Below are positions 22,244-34,590 of a DNA stretch of 64,000 bases, one piece after another. Under the pieces are notes generated by a model that was not told the DNA's origin, searched no databases, and was given only the letters and a program-made list of their open reading frames with translations. Source of the DNA: Ceratopteris richardii (Eukaryota; Streptophyta; Polypodiopsida; Polypodiales; Pteridaceae). The stretch covers positions 21,848,272 through 21,912,271 of the forward strand of contig CM035444.1 of the NCBI GenBank assembly GCA_020310875.1, written 5' to 3'. A program made the position numbers and the translations under genes. Each line of letters opens with the position of its first letter. Within the stretch, counting starts at the first letter, position 1.

Positions 22244-25200
22244 AAGCCACCAATGGAAGTGATTTAATGTGAAAAGAAATCAATTCTAAAAAGGAAGTAA
22301 ACCCAAAGCTTTGCAAGAAGCTTCAAACTTCTCCCTAGCCAGAGCCTTTGTGAAAAGGTTTTCAATATTATCCTCTATGGTAACATAAGCCAAACTAATC
22401 TCTCGATGAGAGAGTCTCTCCCTGGAATAATGATAATACACCTCAATGTACTTTTTGTGAACATGGAACACATGGTTCCTCAAAACGACCAATGCACTCT
22501 AATGGTTAGCAAAGTTGGTGGTGGCAGAAGGCTAGCCAACACCAAATCAACCAAAAGGCATCTGAGTCACATACACTCAATAGGCTCTATGAAAGCTACC
22601 CTATACTCGGCCTCACAACTAGAAGTGGCCATAATAGACTACTTCTTTCTCAACCAAGATATTCATGAGCTACCAAGCATGAAGTAAAAACCATGGGTGG
22701 ATGCACTAGTGTCATAGCAACCAACCCAATATGAGATAGAAAAAGCATGTAGATATTGTGGTAATGATCTCCCCTTTGGATAAAACAATCCTAGTAGCTG
22801 CGTGCTCAAGTAACAAAAGATGTGCTTAACTACCTGCCAATGCTTGACACTTGGGCAATGCATAAACATAATCATTTGAGAGACATCAAATTGAATATTA
22901 GGCCAAGTTATGCATAAGTAAATCAAGTATCCAATAACATGTTGATAGATAACAACATCAAATGCATCTCCAACATCATGAAGATTCAACCATAAACATG
23001 TCTCCATAGTAGTGGAAATAGGTTTGCAAGTTTGAAGGCCAGAACACTACAATAATGTGTCAATATATTTTGTTTGACACAAAGCTATTCCCCCATCAAC
23101 TTGCACACATTGAATGCCCAAATAATGATGCAAATCCCTCAAATTATGGATCTCAGAAGAGGCATGCAAATCTGCCTTAAATTTAGAAATATGCTTCTCA
23201 TTAGGACCAATTAATAACATATCATCAACATATAAAATAGTTATTAGGAGTGCATAATATTGCACACTTAACATATACGGTGCTCTCAGCTGGACCATTT
23301 TCAAATCCATTTTCTAGCAAGTAGGCATGTATCTTTTCATACCAAGCATATGGTCCTTGCTTCAATCCATACAATTCCTTTTTCAACCTACACACTTTGT
23401 TTTCATGCCTATTCTACACAAGACCAAGGGGCTGAAATACATACACTTCTTCATGTAAATCACCATTCAAAAATGTAGTTTTAATATCCAACTGATATAC
23501 ATTCCAACCATGATGAGTTGCATGTACACAGATGATATGAATAGTGATCATTTGGCATGTGGGAGCAAAAGTCTCATCAAAATCAATGTCTTTCTCTTGA
23601 GCATAACCTTTGGCACTATCAATTGTTCCATCGGGCTTACATTTGAGCTTCTATACCCATCTAGTCCCAATTTCTTTTTTCCTAGAGGAAAATCACATAA
23701 AGAACAAGTACCATTCTTCATAATATTTGATTGCATAAAAAACATCCAATTTTTTGAGTTCTATGCTTCATCAAAGGAAGCAGGTTCATTCTCATTGCAA
23801 ACTCTAAAGACAACCATTGCATAACAATGTGATGTAAAGGAAGGAGTATGAGAGTCTAAATGAGTATTATATGACAAAAGTGCATCTAATTTTCTCTCTC
23901 TCAAAGTCTACATCAACCATCTAGGCATAGTTTATTCCTCTTCTATGTCATCCCTCTCATTTGAAATGGAATGATCTGCATCCTCATTTGGAACCTATAA
24001 AGGCTGAGAAATTGCATCACTTGGAGAAGCACTTGATTGTCCACCTATTAAAAGAGTCAGCAAAGTGTCATACACATTCTTTGAGCTTATTTATGTTTCT
24101 GTAGTGCATGAAAGTAAGGGTTTAATTGCATCTTCTGCAAAAAAAAAATCATAATTAACCAAAATGCATTTATTCTATGCATGGATGGCCTTCGATTTTC
24201 AATTTGTACCCAACAAAAATACATTTCATAGGCTTATCATCCAATTTTTTGTGTTTTTTCAAGAAATAATGCATATGTTAGATAACCAAAAATATGTAGA
24301 TGAGAAATAAATGGCTTGCGACCATGGAAATCCTTATACGTAATGATAGAGTACAATGCTTTGGTGGGATACCTATTAAGTACACATGATAGACACAAAG
24401 AGTTTAAAGCTCATAAACATTTCGGCCTTTGCTTTCAATGTATAACCCATGCATGCTTGGAAAATTCATCAATGAAAGGCACAAAGTATAGGTACTTCCC
24501 AAATGAAGATGTCTACATAAGACCACATATGTCATTATAAACAAGTTATATTTCATGTGTAGCTCTAACTAAACCATCATTTGGAAAGGAATAATGCTGA
24601 ATTTTATAAAAAATAGAGCCTTCACAGACATGTTTAGGAGATGTCTCAGGTTTGGGCAGAGAAGATAGCATTTCAAATTTCTACAGGTGAAGCAAACTAG
24701 TAAGCTGCACATGAACAAATCGTGCATGCCAAAAATTTGCATATGAAATAGCTTGAGAATCATGAATTGCATATGTTGAATCATTTTTGGATTTTGCATA
24801 ATCTATGACCTTATACATTCCATGACATATAATTTCGGAAGCAATGATAACGTTACTATTCAAGAGATGATGAATTGTACATCTATCATCAACAAAGTTG
24901 ACAACAAAGACAACCTTGGCTAGTGCTAAAACTGATAACAACTTTTTCTTGATCCCTAGCACAAATAAGGCATTTGATAATGTGACAGAACTACCATCAA
25001 TACTAGTTGAAATGATATTTTGAGCTCTCATGATAGATTAAGAGGATTTCTTAGCACATGTGATAGTATTCCCCATAGGAGCAGACTCAAGTGAAGTGAA
25101 AAAACTACACTGCAAGGTAATGTGTTTGGTTGCACCACTATCAAAGTACCAAACATTTTCAAGTCCACTATAGTCATACACTGTTCGTGAGAAGATGGTT

Positions 25201-25298
25201 CATAGCGTCTTGCAACAAAATAGAAAGTAGATCCTCAAATTTTGAGGTATTTGGATTGCCTTTCATCAATAACCAAAGAGTAGGGGCAAAACACTGAT
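22015..25298 (-). mobile_element. Old Copia-A copy A7, 3' part
   Basis: The 3' LTR is 22015-22243 (229 bp), clearly diverged from the younger copies. Minus-strand remnants follow for RNase H (about 22290-22740), RT (about 22800-23750, with YVDDMLLIGPNEKH), integrase (about 24160-24680), protease (about 24900-25150) and the end of gag. The copy stops in gag where A8 is inserted. Many breaks; among the oldest Copia-A copies here. Confidence 0.85.
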
Positions 25299-25517
25299 TG
25301 TTGGAGTCCGAGGTCTACAGAATCACGTGAACAACACAAGGAAGAAGAAGAAGCTTGGAGCACAGCACACAATACTAAATTTATTATGACTAGAATGTAC
25401 AAAGATGTTAGGGTTATAGGGGTATATACAAGGGGGGGGGAACCTCCTAAAGAGGGCAAAAAAGTTCCTCGGGGGTCCTAGTGTGTTCACACACATCACT
25501 ACCAAAATATATCAACA
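25299..25517 (-). repeat. 3' LTR of A8
   Basis: The plus strand runs TGTTGGAGTCCGAGG to ATATATCAACA. The minus-strand polypurine tract (CAGGGGGAATT) lies against it. Confidence 0.85.
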
Positions 25518-28117
25518 AATTCCCCCTGGAAGTGATGCGGTGAACAAGGAGTTGGCACTCATGTATAAGGAAGTGCCAAGCTACATGGAATTAATCTGCA
25601 AAAGGAAATAAGCCTAAAGCTTTGCAAAAAGCTTCAAACTTCTCCCTAGGCAGAGCCTTTGTGAAAAGGTCTACAATGTTCTCATGTGTGGGCACATATG
25701 CCAAACTGATCTCTCCAGCAGAGAACCTCTCCCTAACATAATGATAGTGCACCTCAATGTGTTTAGTGCGAGCATGGAACACATCATTCCTTACAACTTC
25801 CAATGTGCTCTGCCTGTTAGTGAAGATGGTGGGCAAAAGACTATCCAACCCACAAGTCAGCCATAAGGCGTTTGAGCCACACACACTCAATTGAAAGCTG
25901 CCCTATAGTTAGCCTCACAACTAAAAGTGGCGATAGTAGGTTGATTCTTTCTCAACCAAGATATGCATGAGCTACCATGCATGAAGCAAAAACAACTGGT
26001 GGACACATGAGTGTCATAGGAACCAGCCCAGTCAGAGTCAAAAAAAGCACATAAATATGGTGGTAGTGATCTCTCCTTGAGATAAAAGGATCCAAGTAAT
26101 TGGGTACCAATCAAGTAGCGAAAGATGCTCTTAACCACCTACCAATGCTTGACACCTGGGCAATGCATAAACTTGCTCATTTGTGAGATAAAAAAGTGAA
26201 TATCTGGCTAAATAATGCATAAGTAAATCAACCATCCAATAATGTGCTAATAGAGAACATCATCAAATGCATCTCTAGCATCATGAGGACTCAACAATAA
26301 ACCTGCTTCCATAGGAGTGGCAACATGTTTGAAACAAAGCTATTCCACCATCAACTTGCATAAATTGAATGCCCAAATAATGATGCAAATGCTCCAAATT
26401 TGACATCTCAAATGACGCATGCAGATCAATCGTAAAATCAGCAATATGCTTCTCATGAGGACCAGCAATAATAACATCACTATTTGAGAGACCATGAACT
26501 ATACATCTATCATCAACAAATTTCACAACTAAGCCAATCTTGGCTAAAGCTGAAACTGATAATAGATTCTTCTTGATCCCTTGTACAAATAAAGCATCTA
26601 AAAATGTAAAAGAACTACCATCAACTGTAGTTAGAATGATCTTACCAACTCCCATAATAGGATAAGAGGAGTTGTTGGTGTGTGTGATAGTATTCCCTAT
26701 AGGGGCAAGCTCAAGTGAAGTCAAGAAACCTCACTATGAGGTAATATGTTTGGTTGCCCCACTATAAAAGTACCAAACATCTGAGTCTACTATAGACATA
26801 CACATTTCAGGTGAAGATGGTTCAAAACTACAAACAATAGTAAATGCCCATTCTTCATTTTTCATAAGATTAGTACACTCTGTTTTGTGTGTAGAGGCCT
26901 CTACAACAACCATTCCAACCTCTTTCTTCCTTGCCTCTTTAGTAGCCAATTTTAGACAACTCTTTATGACATGATCATTTGCTTTACATTATTTGCAAAA
27001 CAATTTCTACTTTTTTGTTTTCTTCTCTTCTTTGTCATCCTTCTTTGATTGTGGACAATTAGCAGATTTTTGCTTACTACTAGAAGAGCTTCATTTACCT
27101 TTGCCTTTTGACTAGCCAAGAAAGCTTGATCTACAACACACATAATGGACTTGTTCTGCCTAGACTTATCTTCCTGCAATAGAAGAGAGAGTAACTCCTC
27201 AAATGTTAAGGCATTTGGATTGCCTTTCATCATCGAACGAAGAGTAGAAGCAAAACTGTGATATGAATTGGGAGGACCAACTGCCAAGCAAGACTTCATC
27301 AACATAAATCAAATGTTCTTTTAAATCTTTGTTCTTTGTCAGAAAGCTGTCCACGGAATCACCTTCATTCATGTGCTCACTATCCAACTGTTTTTGGAGG
27401 TAAGCAACATGAGCCTCATTCCTTGCCTGGTATAAAGTGGTAAGTGTATCCCAAGCATCCTTAGTTGTTCTGTAAGAGTGAATGTGAGGAATAATGGCAC
27501 ACTTGATAGAAAAGGCTCTCAATGCATGTGCCTGAGCATCTTTTCCATCCCAACAAATCTTCTCTGCAATAGGTGTAGCATGAACTGCAGCATGAACAGG
27601 ACATGAAGAATATTGTCATCTTCAATTCCGTCTGCATCACCTTCAAAAATTGTGTTTGTAGGTGTAATAGGATGCTTTTCAACATCCTATACAATATTCC
27701 ACAGTCCTTTTGCAACCAATACATGACGCATCATATAAGCCCATAATGGGTATTTGGTATCATCCAACTTATCCTCAACAACCAACACACAGAATACATC
27801 TTTGCTTTCAGCCATGGCCACTGACTACTCTATCAAGTTCTGTTAAACTTGTAGTAGACTTTAAGATGCGTATACTGGCGAATCGAAACCTATATATATT
27901 TGGCACAAAAAGAAGAAAATTTCCTACATAAGCATTGTGATGGTGAGTTCAAAGGCCGAAATGAGTTCATATCATGATTTCAACACCACACAGCAAAGCT
28001 GTTTTGATCTCCTAGTCACTCTGAGTATGCTCACTAAATTTCGTGTGATTCTAAGACTGTGATCAGAGGAGTGTTGATGATTCCCTAGATGAAGTGGTGA
28101 CCTGCTCTGATACCAAT

Positions 28118-28290
28118 TGTTGGAGTTCAAGGTCTGTGTAAGCACCCAAATAGCACAACGAAGAAGAAGAATCTTGGAGCACAAGATGTAATACTAAATG
28201 TATTACCACTAGAATGTACAAAGATAAGTGACCCGTTAAGGTTATAGGCATATATACAAGCTGGGGGGAAAAACATCGTAAAGAGGGGCA
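28118..28290 (-). repeat. 5' LTR of A8, partial
   Basis: It starts TGTTGGAGTTCAAGG next to the primer site (minus strand TTGGTATCAGAGCAGG) and follows the family sequence until CGTAAAGAGGGG, where the match ends. Confidence 0.8.
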
Positions 28291-28430
28291 AGTATAAGAG
28301 AGCATGAAATGAGCAAAATTAGAAGTAACTAGACACTTTAGAAGTGAGCAAGATGTCAGGGCAAGTACGAGAGAGCATGAGATTAGAATAATTATAAGTA
28401 ATTAGACACTTTAGAAGTGAGGAAGATCTC
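28288..28430 (+). repeat. Tandem duplication, period 73 bp
   Basis: Two imperfect copies begin at 28288 (GCAAGTATAAGAGAGCATGA) and 28361 (GCAAGTACGAGAGAGCATGA). Both contain TAGACACTTTAGAAGTGAG. They sit at the left edge of the G LTR, where enhancer-like repeats are common. Confidence 0.85.
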
Positions 28431-29860
28431 TCTCTCATCTAGATGTAAAATTTTCAGAGAAGAAGAAATATTGTGCCCGATATTTTGCTGAGTGCTCCTT
28501 CTGTATTTAATCTTTTGTAAAATGCTTTTGTACAAGTCTAAGTCTATAGTTGATTGACCTCTGTACAAGTTTTCAGATCCTAATTATGATCAGGCTGAGA
28601 GAAGTGAGAGTAGGAACATTTACATGTGTAAATGTGAAGAAGTGAAGTTGCAACAGGTGCAAAATTTGATGCTAATGTTTTGGTCAGTTCTCCTTCCACA
28701 ATGTAAAGTTTTGAGCAAGCAAGCACTCATTCTTTAACTTGGAAGGTAAGCTACCTATGGCTAAAAGCATTTGAATAAATGGGTTGTAGTTTGAGAGAAC
28801 CATGCTTTAGAAGTTGTAGGTGTCAAAGTCGACTGTTGAGAAGTATAGTTTTAGACATAGGTGAATTGTTTAGATCATTTCTCAAGATCTACTAAATCTT
28901 TCGATATGTTTTAACTTGGAGAAGGTGTGCAATCTATAGGTGACAGCTTGTGCAAAGTTTTATAAAAAACTTTAAACATTTGATCAGTCAATGAGTGAGT
29001 TATGCAAACATTCTGAGTATTAATTCTCTTCACAGTTAGCTCAAGATTTTGATAATTGAGTATTGATCCTCCAAATTGGTAAAGGTTTTGAGTTGTTCTT
29101 GATATAGAGGTGCTCTAATATCAAGGATATCTTGTTCTTTTGGAGATTAACACTCTCCATCGGTGGTATCAAAGCAAAAATCATCAAAATTGAAGAAAGG
29201 AGGACACCGATTACTGCAAACATACAAAAATCAACACTTGAAGGTTCAAAAGGTGAAAGTTTGAAGTGAAAGCTTGAGAAGGAGGTCTGAAGCTATCAAG
29301 AAGATCAAAAGGAACTATATTCGAAGTAAAGTTACACTTATTCCTCATAAATTTTGAAGAATTTAATACATAGGAGAAGAAAAGATGGGAGATTCTCTTC
29401 AGATAGAGAAATTGGATAGAGAAAACTATCCAGCTTGGTCAATGAGGATGGAAGCTCATCTTATGAGCAAAGACTTGATAGGTTATATCATAGGTGAAGA
29501 AGAAAAACCACAATTTAGATATCCTAGTGTTCCAACTAGGGATGAACTCTCAGATTTGAAGACTTGGATGAAGAAGGATGCTCAAACACGGAGGATTATC
29601 TACATGGGAGTCAATGACTACTTGCTACCTCATATTAGAGGTCTTGAAAGTGCAAGTGATATATGGAATGCTTTGGAGGAGCATTTCCAAAACACTACAA
29701 AGTCAAGGAAGGCATCTTTGTGGGTAGAGTTTACCACATTCAAGAAGAAGGCCTCTCAATCTATTTCTGATTATGTAACAAGGATGAAGGACATTGCAGA
29801 TGCATTAGGAGCAGTGGATGAAGATATTGAGGAGGATAAATTGGTAAGGCAAACATGGAA
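28291..29860 (+). mobile_element. Copia-type 5' end G: LTR, primer site and gag start
   Basis: A non-coding stretch ends near ATTAACA at 29152 and is followed by TGGTATCAAAGC (29164-29175), a near match to the initiator tRNA-Met primer site, so the sequence to its left is probably a 5' LTR. Its start is uncertain (28291 or a little later). Gag begins at 29385 with MGDSLQIEKLDRENYPAWS and shows Copia-type gag features through about residue 160: LMSKDLIGYI, SASDIWNALEEHF and FTTFKKKASQSISDYVTRM. The frame then runs straight into Ty3-type sequence (T2). Confidence 0.6.
29164..29175 (+). promoter_or_regulatory. Primer binding site of G
   Basis: TGGTATCAAAGC differs at one position from the complement of the initiator tRNA-Met 3' end. 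It lies 12 bases after a possible LTR end (ATTAACA). Confidence 0.6.
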
Positions 29861-30470
29861 GGATACTAGAGAGAAGGCCAATCGTAAATGGACCAAAAAA
29901 TTATCTGAACTAGAAGAAAGCCTGAAAGACTCAAAAACAAGAATAGAAGATATTCCCTCTCAAAATCTCTCTCATGCTGAAACTCCATCCACACCACCTC
30001 ATCCCCACCGACCAACCATTGTAAATAAACCACAACCAAGATCTGTTCTTGCATATCCAACCCCACAAGGCTTGGACATGATGTTCAAGGCCTACCAGGC
30101 TCGACTTCAAGAAGGACCAACACCTGCGAACCTAGACAAGAGCTACCCTAGAGCAGATTTAGAGATTGAACAGACAAAAATGTGCATGAAAATGGTGGAA
30201 CTAACTCAAGCTATGTTCAAGGCCAATCAATCGTTCAATCAGGCGAATGCTATTACACCGGGTTTGCACTTCCAAGGCTTAATAGACACATTAGAGCAGT
30301 TGGTAAATAAACCTCAAGTTTCTTTACCTCCACAAGCTCAACCTACTGTTGAGAGAGAAAGCTCATCACCAAAGAAAGTCTATGTTCCTGACTCCATAGA
30401 GGATGGAGAACCTCTTTCAATTCAACAACACACTCAAAAGTTCTTGCGGGAAATACAAGAAGAGAAATGA
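29385..30470 (+). CDS. Chimeric gag-like ORF, Copia type then Ty3 type
   Basis: 361 codons in one frame. Residues 1 to about 160 match the pattern of Copia gag (the UBN2/retrotran_gag_2 kind): YPAWSMRMEAHL, IWNALEEHF, SISDYVTRMKDIADAL. From about residue 163 the character changes to a charged, proline-containing segment (KWTKKLSELEESLKDSKT, then SAETPSTPP-like and FKAYQARLQEG) that leads into the Ty3 pol of T2. I see no CCHC knuckle. Gag proteins form the particle; whether this fusion ever did so is unknown. The alternative is a chance in-frame junction made by recombination. Confidence 0.6.
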   Translation: MGDSLQIEKLDRENYPAWSMRMEAHLMSKDLIGYIIGEEEKPQFRYPSVPTRDELSDLKTWMKKDAQTRRIIYMGVNDYLLPHIRGLESASDIWNALEEHFQNTTKSRKASLWVEFTTFKKKASQSISDYVTRMKDIADALGAVDEDIEEDKLVRQTWKDTREKANRKWTKKLSELEESLKDSKTRIEDIPSQNLSHAETPSTPPHPHRPTIVNKPQPRSVLAYPTPQGLDMMFKAYQARLQEGPTPANLDKSYPRADLEIEQTKMCMKMVELTQAMFKANQSFNQANAITPGLHFQGLIDTLEQLVNKPQVSLPPQAQPTVERESSSPKKVYVPDSIEDGEPLSIQQHTQKFLREIQEEK

Positions 30471-33400
30471 GCCAAGGAGAAGGATAATTCCCCTCCTATT
30501 CTTGAAATTGATGACCGTTACGATCAATTCCCACAAGACATTCCATCTATTTATGGAGACCACGTAGAGCAACAAGAAAAAGAAAGTTCAGGATTTGAAT
30601 CCAATTCTTTACAAGAGTTGCCACAATTCATAAGCCCATGGGAATCTCAATCCCTCTAGATCAGAGCTCCCACAATATTGATTAGAAACAAAGACTCGAT
30701 GGTTCCAAGAAACACGGATGTCGTGAGGAACACTAAGGTTCAGTGTCATCTCACTGTAGAGGAGCTGCTCAAAGCAAAACCTGAGCTATGGAATCATGTG
30801 AAGGATCAGGTTCTAGAACTTGATTCCAATATGCCAAAAACAGACTCTAAGCAGAAAGTTCCAGAGATACCTCTAGACAAAATAGGGGACATGAGCGAAG
30901 GTGAGGAAGGTAATACTTATCTTTCGATCACCTACCAAGGTTACACAACCAAAGCAATCATAGATTCTGGTGCTGGTGTTGCTATTGTGACCACTTCCCT
31001 ATGGAAGCAATGGGGTAAACCCGCATTAAGACCAACTAGAGTGAAGCTTCAGATGGCTGACGGCCATGTGGAAAGACCTCTAGGATTGCTAAAAGGGATA
31101 ACTCTAACCACTTGTGGTGTAGAGTTTGAGCACACCTTTGCTATATGTGACTTTGGTAAAACTAGTACCTATGAAATGATCCTAGGAAGACCCTTCCTAC
31201 GACAACTGCAAGTTGTACAGGATTGGGGAACCAATTCCTTGTACTTGCAGCGCGTAGGGGTCACAACCAAGGTCAATTTGAAGGATTACACCTTCAAAGA
31301 TGTACCACCCCTACAGTGGAATTCTATCCACAAGGAGCAAGAAGATTCGATCTCTGTGCATTCTAAAAGTTCATCTGAGACATCCTGGATGCATGAAGAT
31401 ACTCATTTGTGGATGTGCAAGGTCGCAAAGGAAGAGGAGAAACTCCTAAAAGCGAGAGAAAAAGGAACTTCTCAAGGAGATAGACCAATTAGAGACCCAG
31501 CCTATACACCGATGATCTTTCCAAATGAGGAATTTGAACCACATGGTTGGGCAGAAATCTTAGCTACCGTGGACATTGTAGTGAATGAAGAACAATGGAC
31601 ACCTCATTGTGATGAGGAGGGTTATGATATCTCAGTGTTCATGTGTCAGCCCTTGCTAGAAGAATGTGACCCTAGTGATTTCATAGAAAAAGAAGAGAAC
31701 GGTGATGATCTAGAGTCCATTGTGATGGATAGTTGCTTTATTTCAGAGGAGCACTATCTAGAAGACATAGGAGTATTTACCCAAAAGGAAGAAGAACCTC
31801 TCACAAGCATTAAAACTGTCAATTCAAAGGATGGAAGTGAAGGAGGTCAAAAGAAAAAGAAAAGACAAGGAGTGCAACAAGAAGAGAATGAATCATTGTT
31901 CGAAGTACCAGAGAATTTCAAGAAATACGGAGTTGAGGACCGAAAAATTTTGGTACGAATGCCTAAGAGAGAGGCGACCACAGGAGAAGTGTATGATAAC
32001 AGAGAAAAGACCAAAAAAGTCGTAGTCACCATTGAAGAAAACAAAGAGAGATGTACATACATAGGAGATGACCTAAGTAAAGAAGAGGAAGCAGAGTTGG
32101 TAGCTTTGTTAAGGGAATATAGGGATGTGTTTGCATGGCACTATAGAGACTTGAAGGGAGTAGATCCAAAAATTTTCTCTCATACGATCCCCATGACCGT
32201 TGATGCCAAGCCCACCAAACAAAAGCCCTACACATATAATGACACTTATGCGGCCAAAATAAAAGAAGAAATTGATAGATTGATTGAAGCTGGATTTATC
32301 TATGAGATTGAGCATATAGAATGGGTGTCCCCCGTTGTAGTGGTACCCAAGAAGAATGGAAAGTTGCGTGTATGTATTAACCTTAAAAAAGTTAATGATG
32401 CCACAGTAAGAGATAGTTATCCGCTTCCAATCACTGATCATTTATTGGAGCGAGTTGCAGGTAAGGAAGTTTATAGCTTCCTTGATGGATTTTCGGGTTA
32501 CAACCAAGTAGCCATTCCCACAGAAGATCAACATAAAACGGCCTTTGCCATAGAGTGGGGAGTCTTTGCATTTCGTGTGATGCCATTTGGGCTCACCAAT
32601 GCACCTGCAACATTCCAAAGGCTCATGTGTCATGTCTTCAAAGAGTTCTTGCAAAAAAGCTTAGAAGTATATGTGGATGATTTATGTGCTCATTCCCAAG
32701 AAAGAAGATGTCACATTCCTAAGCTCAAACAGATCTTCAACAAGTGTAGACAATACCGAGTGTGTCTGAACCCAGAAAAGTGTGTGCACATGGTAAATCA
32801 AGGTAAAATCTTAGGTCATATTGTTTCTAAGAACGGCATATCAACAGATGAGGAAAAAGTAAAAGCCATAGCAAAGCTGCCGAGGCCAAGGAATGTTAAA
32901 GAGGTACAAGCCTTTATGGGCCATTGTGGATATTACCGTAGGTTTATTCACATGTATGCAATTATAGCTAAGCCTCTTTATGCCTTGTTGACAAAGTTTG
33001 AGTGGAATGATGAATGTGAGAAGTCCTTCAATGAGCTGAAGAAACGCTTGTGCACAACACCAATACTGACCACTCTTGATTGGAATAAACCATTCCATGT
33101 ACATATGGATGCATCCAATTATGCAATAGGATGTGTGTTGTCACAACCCAGTGGTGAAGGAAACCTAGATTTGCCTATAGCATATGCTAGTAGGCAATTG
33201 AACGCTGCTGAACGAAACTACTCCACAAACGAAAGAGAAGGTTTAGGCATGGTATATGTTGTGAAGAAGTTTAGACACTATCTATTGGCCAACAAGTTCA
33301 AATTTTTCACTGATCATCAAGCTTTACTATACTTGGTCAATAAACCTTGCAATACAGGCCGCTTAGTAAGATGGTTCCTCTTACTAATGGAATATGACTT

Positions 33401-33870
33401 TGAAGTGGTCGTTAGGAAAGGTAACACCCATCTCAGAGAAAATCACCTTTCTCGCATCACCTCAGGTGAGTCTCCGCAAGGAGTGTCTGATGAATTGTCT
33501 GACGCTTATCTGTTCAATCTAGAAGTTGTTCCTAAATGGGCAAATAAGTTGGTACCAGTCCTAACCTTTGGACCTGCAAATAAGAAAGTGAAGACTAGCA
33601 AGGATGAAATTGTACAATCACAAAGCTATCAAATATTGGCAAGAAGCATGTATAAACAAGACATGGAAGGTGTTCTAGATTGTTGTGTCAAGGATGATGA
33701 GCATAGTAGTTGGTTGCAACAAGCCCATGAAGGATTTCTAGGGAATCACTATGCTAAACAACGAACATTGCAAAATCTAAAACGTTTAGGAGTGTATTGG
33801 CCTAGCATGGACAAAGAAATACATGAGTGGATTAAGAATTATTCGCTGTGCAAAGAGAGACCCCCAGTGG
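29861..33870 (+). mobile_element. Ty3-type element T2, internal part, no LTRs of its own seen
   Basis: Same family as T1. After the gag tail it shows a normal protease, the acidic linker, RT, RNase H and the first HHCC module; the family match then ends abruptly near 33870, within the zone where T1 goes on to its second HHCC module. The integrase core, extra ORF and 3' LTR are absent, so the copy is truncated. The frame is otherwise long and nearly unbroken (about one break before the protease), suggesting a fairly recent copy. Confidence 0.85.
30678..33870 (+). CDS. T2 protease, RT, RNase H and first HHCC module
   Basis: One long open frame. Protease: KAIIDSGAGVAIVTTS near 30950 and MILGRPFLRQL near 31180. 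The acidic linker resembles the start of T1. RT: KQKPYTYNDTYAAK near 32220, INLKKVND, SFLDGFSGYNQV and YVDD at 32670-32681. RNase H: HVHMDASNYAIG near 33090 and FFTDHQALLYL near 33305. The extra HHCC module has AHEGFLGNH near 33725. Proteins of the usual Ty3 replication machinery, in the usual order. Here the protease is where it should be, unlike the added one in T1. Confidence 0.9.
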
Positions 33871-34351
33871 TCGGTTACAACCTTGAATGATGGCTAACAT
33901 TCCTGGGAAGTTCTAGGGACATATATAATTACAATTTACAAAATTACCAAGATTCAGATAATTACATAAATTTGGGTAGCCATACCAATGGAAGCCTTAC
34001 ATTTGAATAGCACCAAGAAAGGAGGTTAGTATATATGAAATATAATACATATGTAATGGTGCCTCATGTTCATGGCACATGGTTTTTGCATGTTGAGGCT
34101 TCTTCTTGGACTAGCTTAATTGAAGAAGTTGAAGTAAGCTCTGTATGGAGGTATTTATTGGATCATGAAATGACTCAATCAATGAATGATTGAGTGACAA
34201 GTGATCAATACTATTCATAGGGATGCATTTTTTGAGAGTTATTTTTCTTCTTATGGGTTGATTCTTTCTTCCTTATTTCATAGTGATGTTGTTGTTTGGG
34301 TATCCATTGTGGCTATATTTTTGGTTCTATGAGAGCCACTAGTATCTTTGG

Positions 34352-34590
34352 CTACCGTATGCACTTCATCGTTGATTGTTTGGAGTTGCTTGTTGCTACA
34401 TGTGAAGTGAGGTGATCGACCTTTGATCTCTTTGCTTTGCTCTTACCTTTGCTTTTCTTTGGCTTCTTTGTTGAACCTTTCTTCTCTCGAGAGATCCCTA
34501 TGTTTGGTGTACGTAAAAATTTCTTTGGTACCCACATCTACGACCTTCCTTGTTGAGCTACAATAAAGTGCTTAGGCACCCAAACTTGCC
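34352..34590 (-). pseudogene. Minus-strand WVPK remnant, probably of a retroelement
   Basis: The reverse strand reads VWVPKH (34571-34590) and MWVPKKFLR (34521-34537), followed by a lysine-rich stretch (KKPKKSKGKSKAKRSK). The motifs resemble the WVPK repeats of T1, but the orientation is opposite and the flanks do not match. A degraded piece of a gag-pol is the likeliest source; there is too little left to classify it. Confidence 0.35.

Larger units (their letters stand above)
25299..28290 (-). mobile_element. Old Copia-A copy A8, inside A7
   Basis: The 3' LTR is 25299-25517. The coding remnant has RNase H and part of RT (about 25590-26460) joined to the protease (about 26465-26770), the knuckle region and gag (about 26900-27820). 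The gag start (ATG on the minus strand near 27815), the leader and the primer site left of 28118 are present. The 5' LTR begins at 28118 but only about 173 bases remain, ending where element G begins. Integrase is absent and there are many breaks. The outer part of A7 that should follow is also missing, so this edge is a rearranged junction. Confidence 0.85.
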
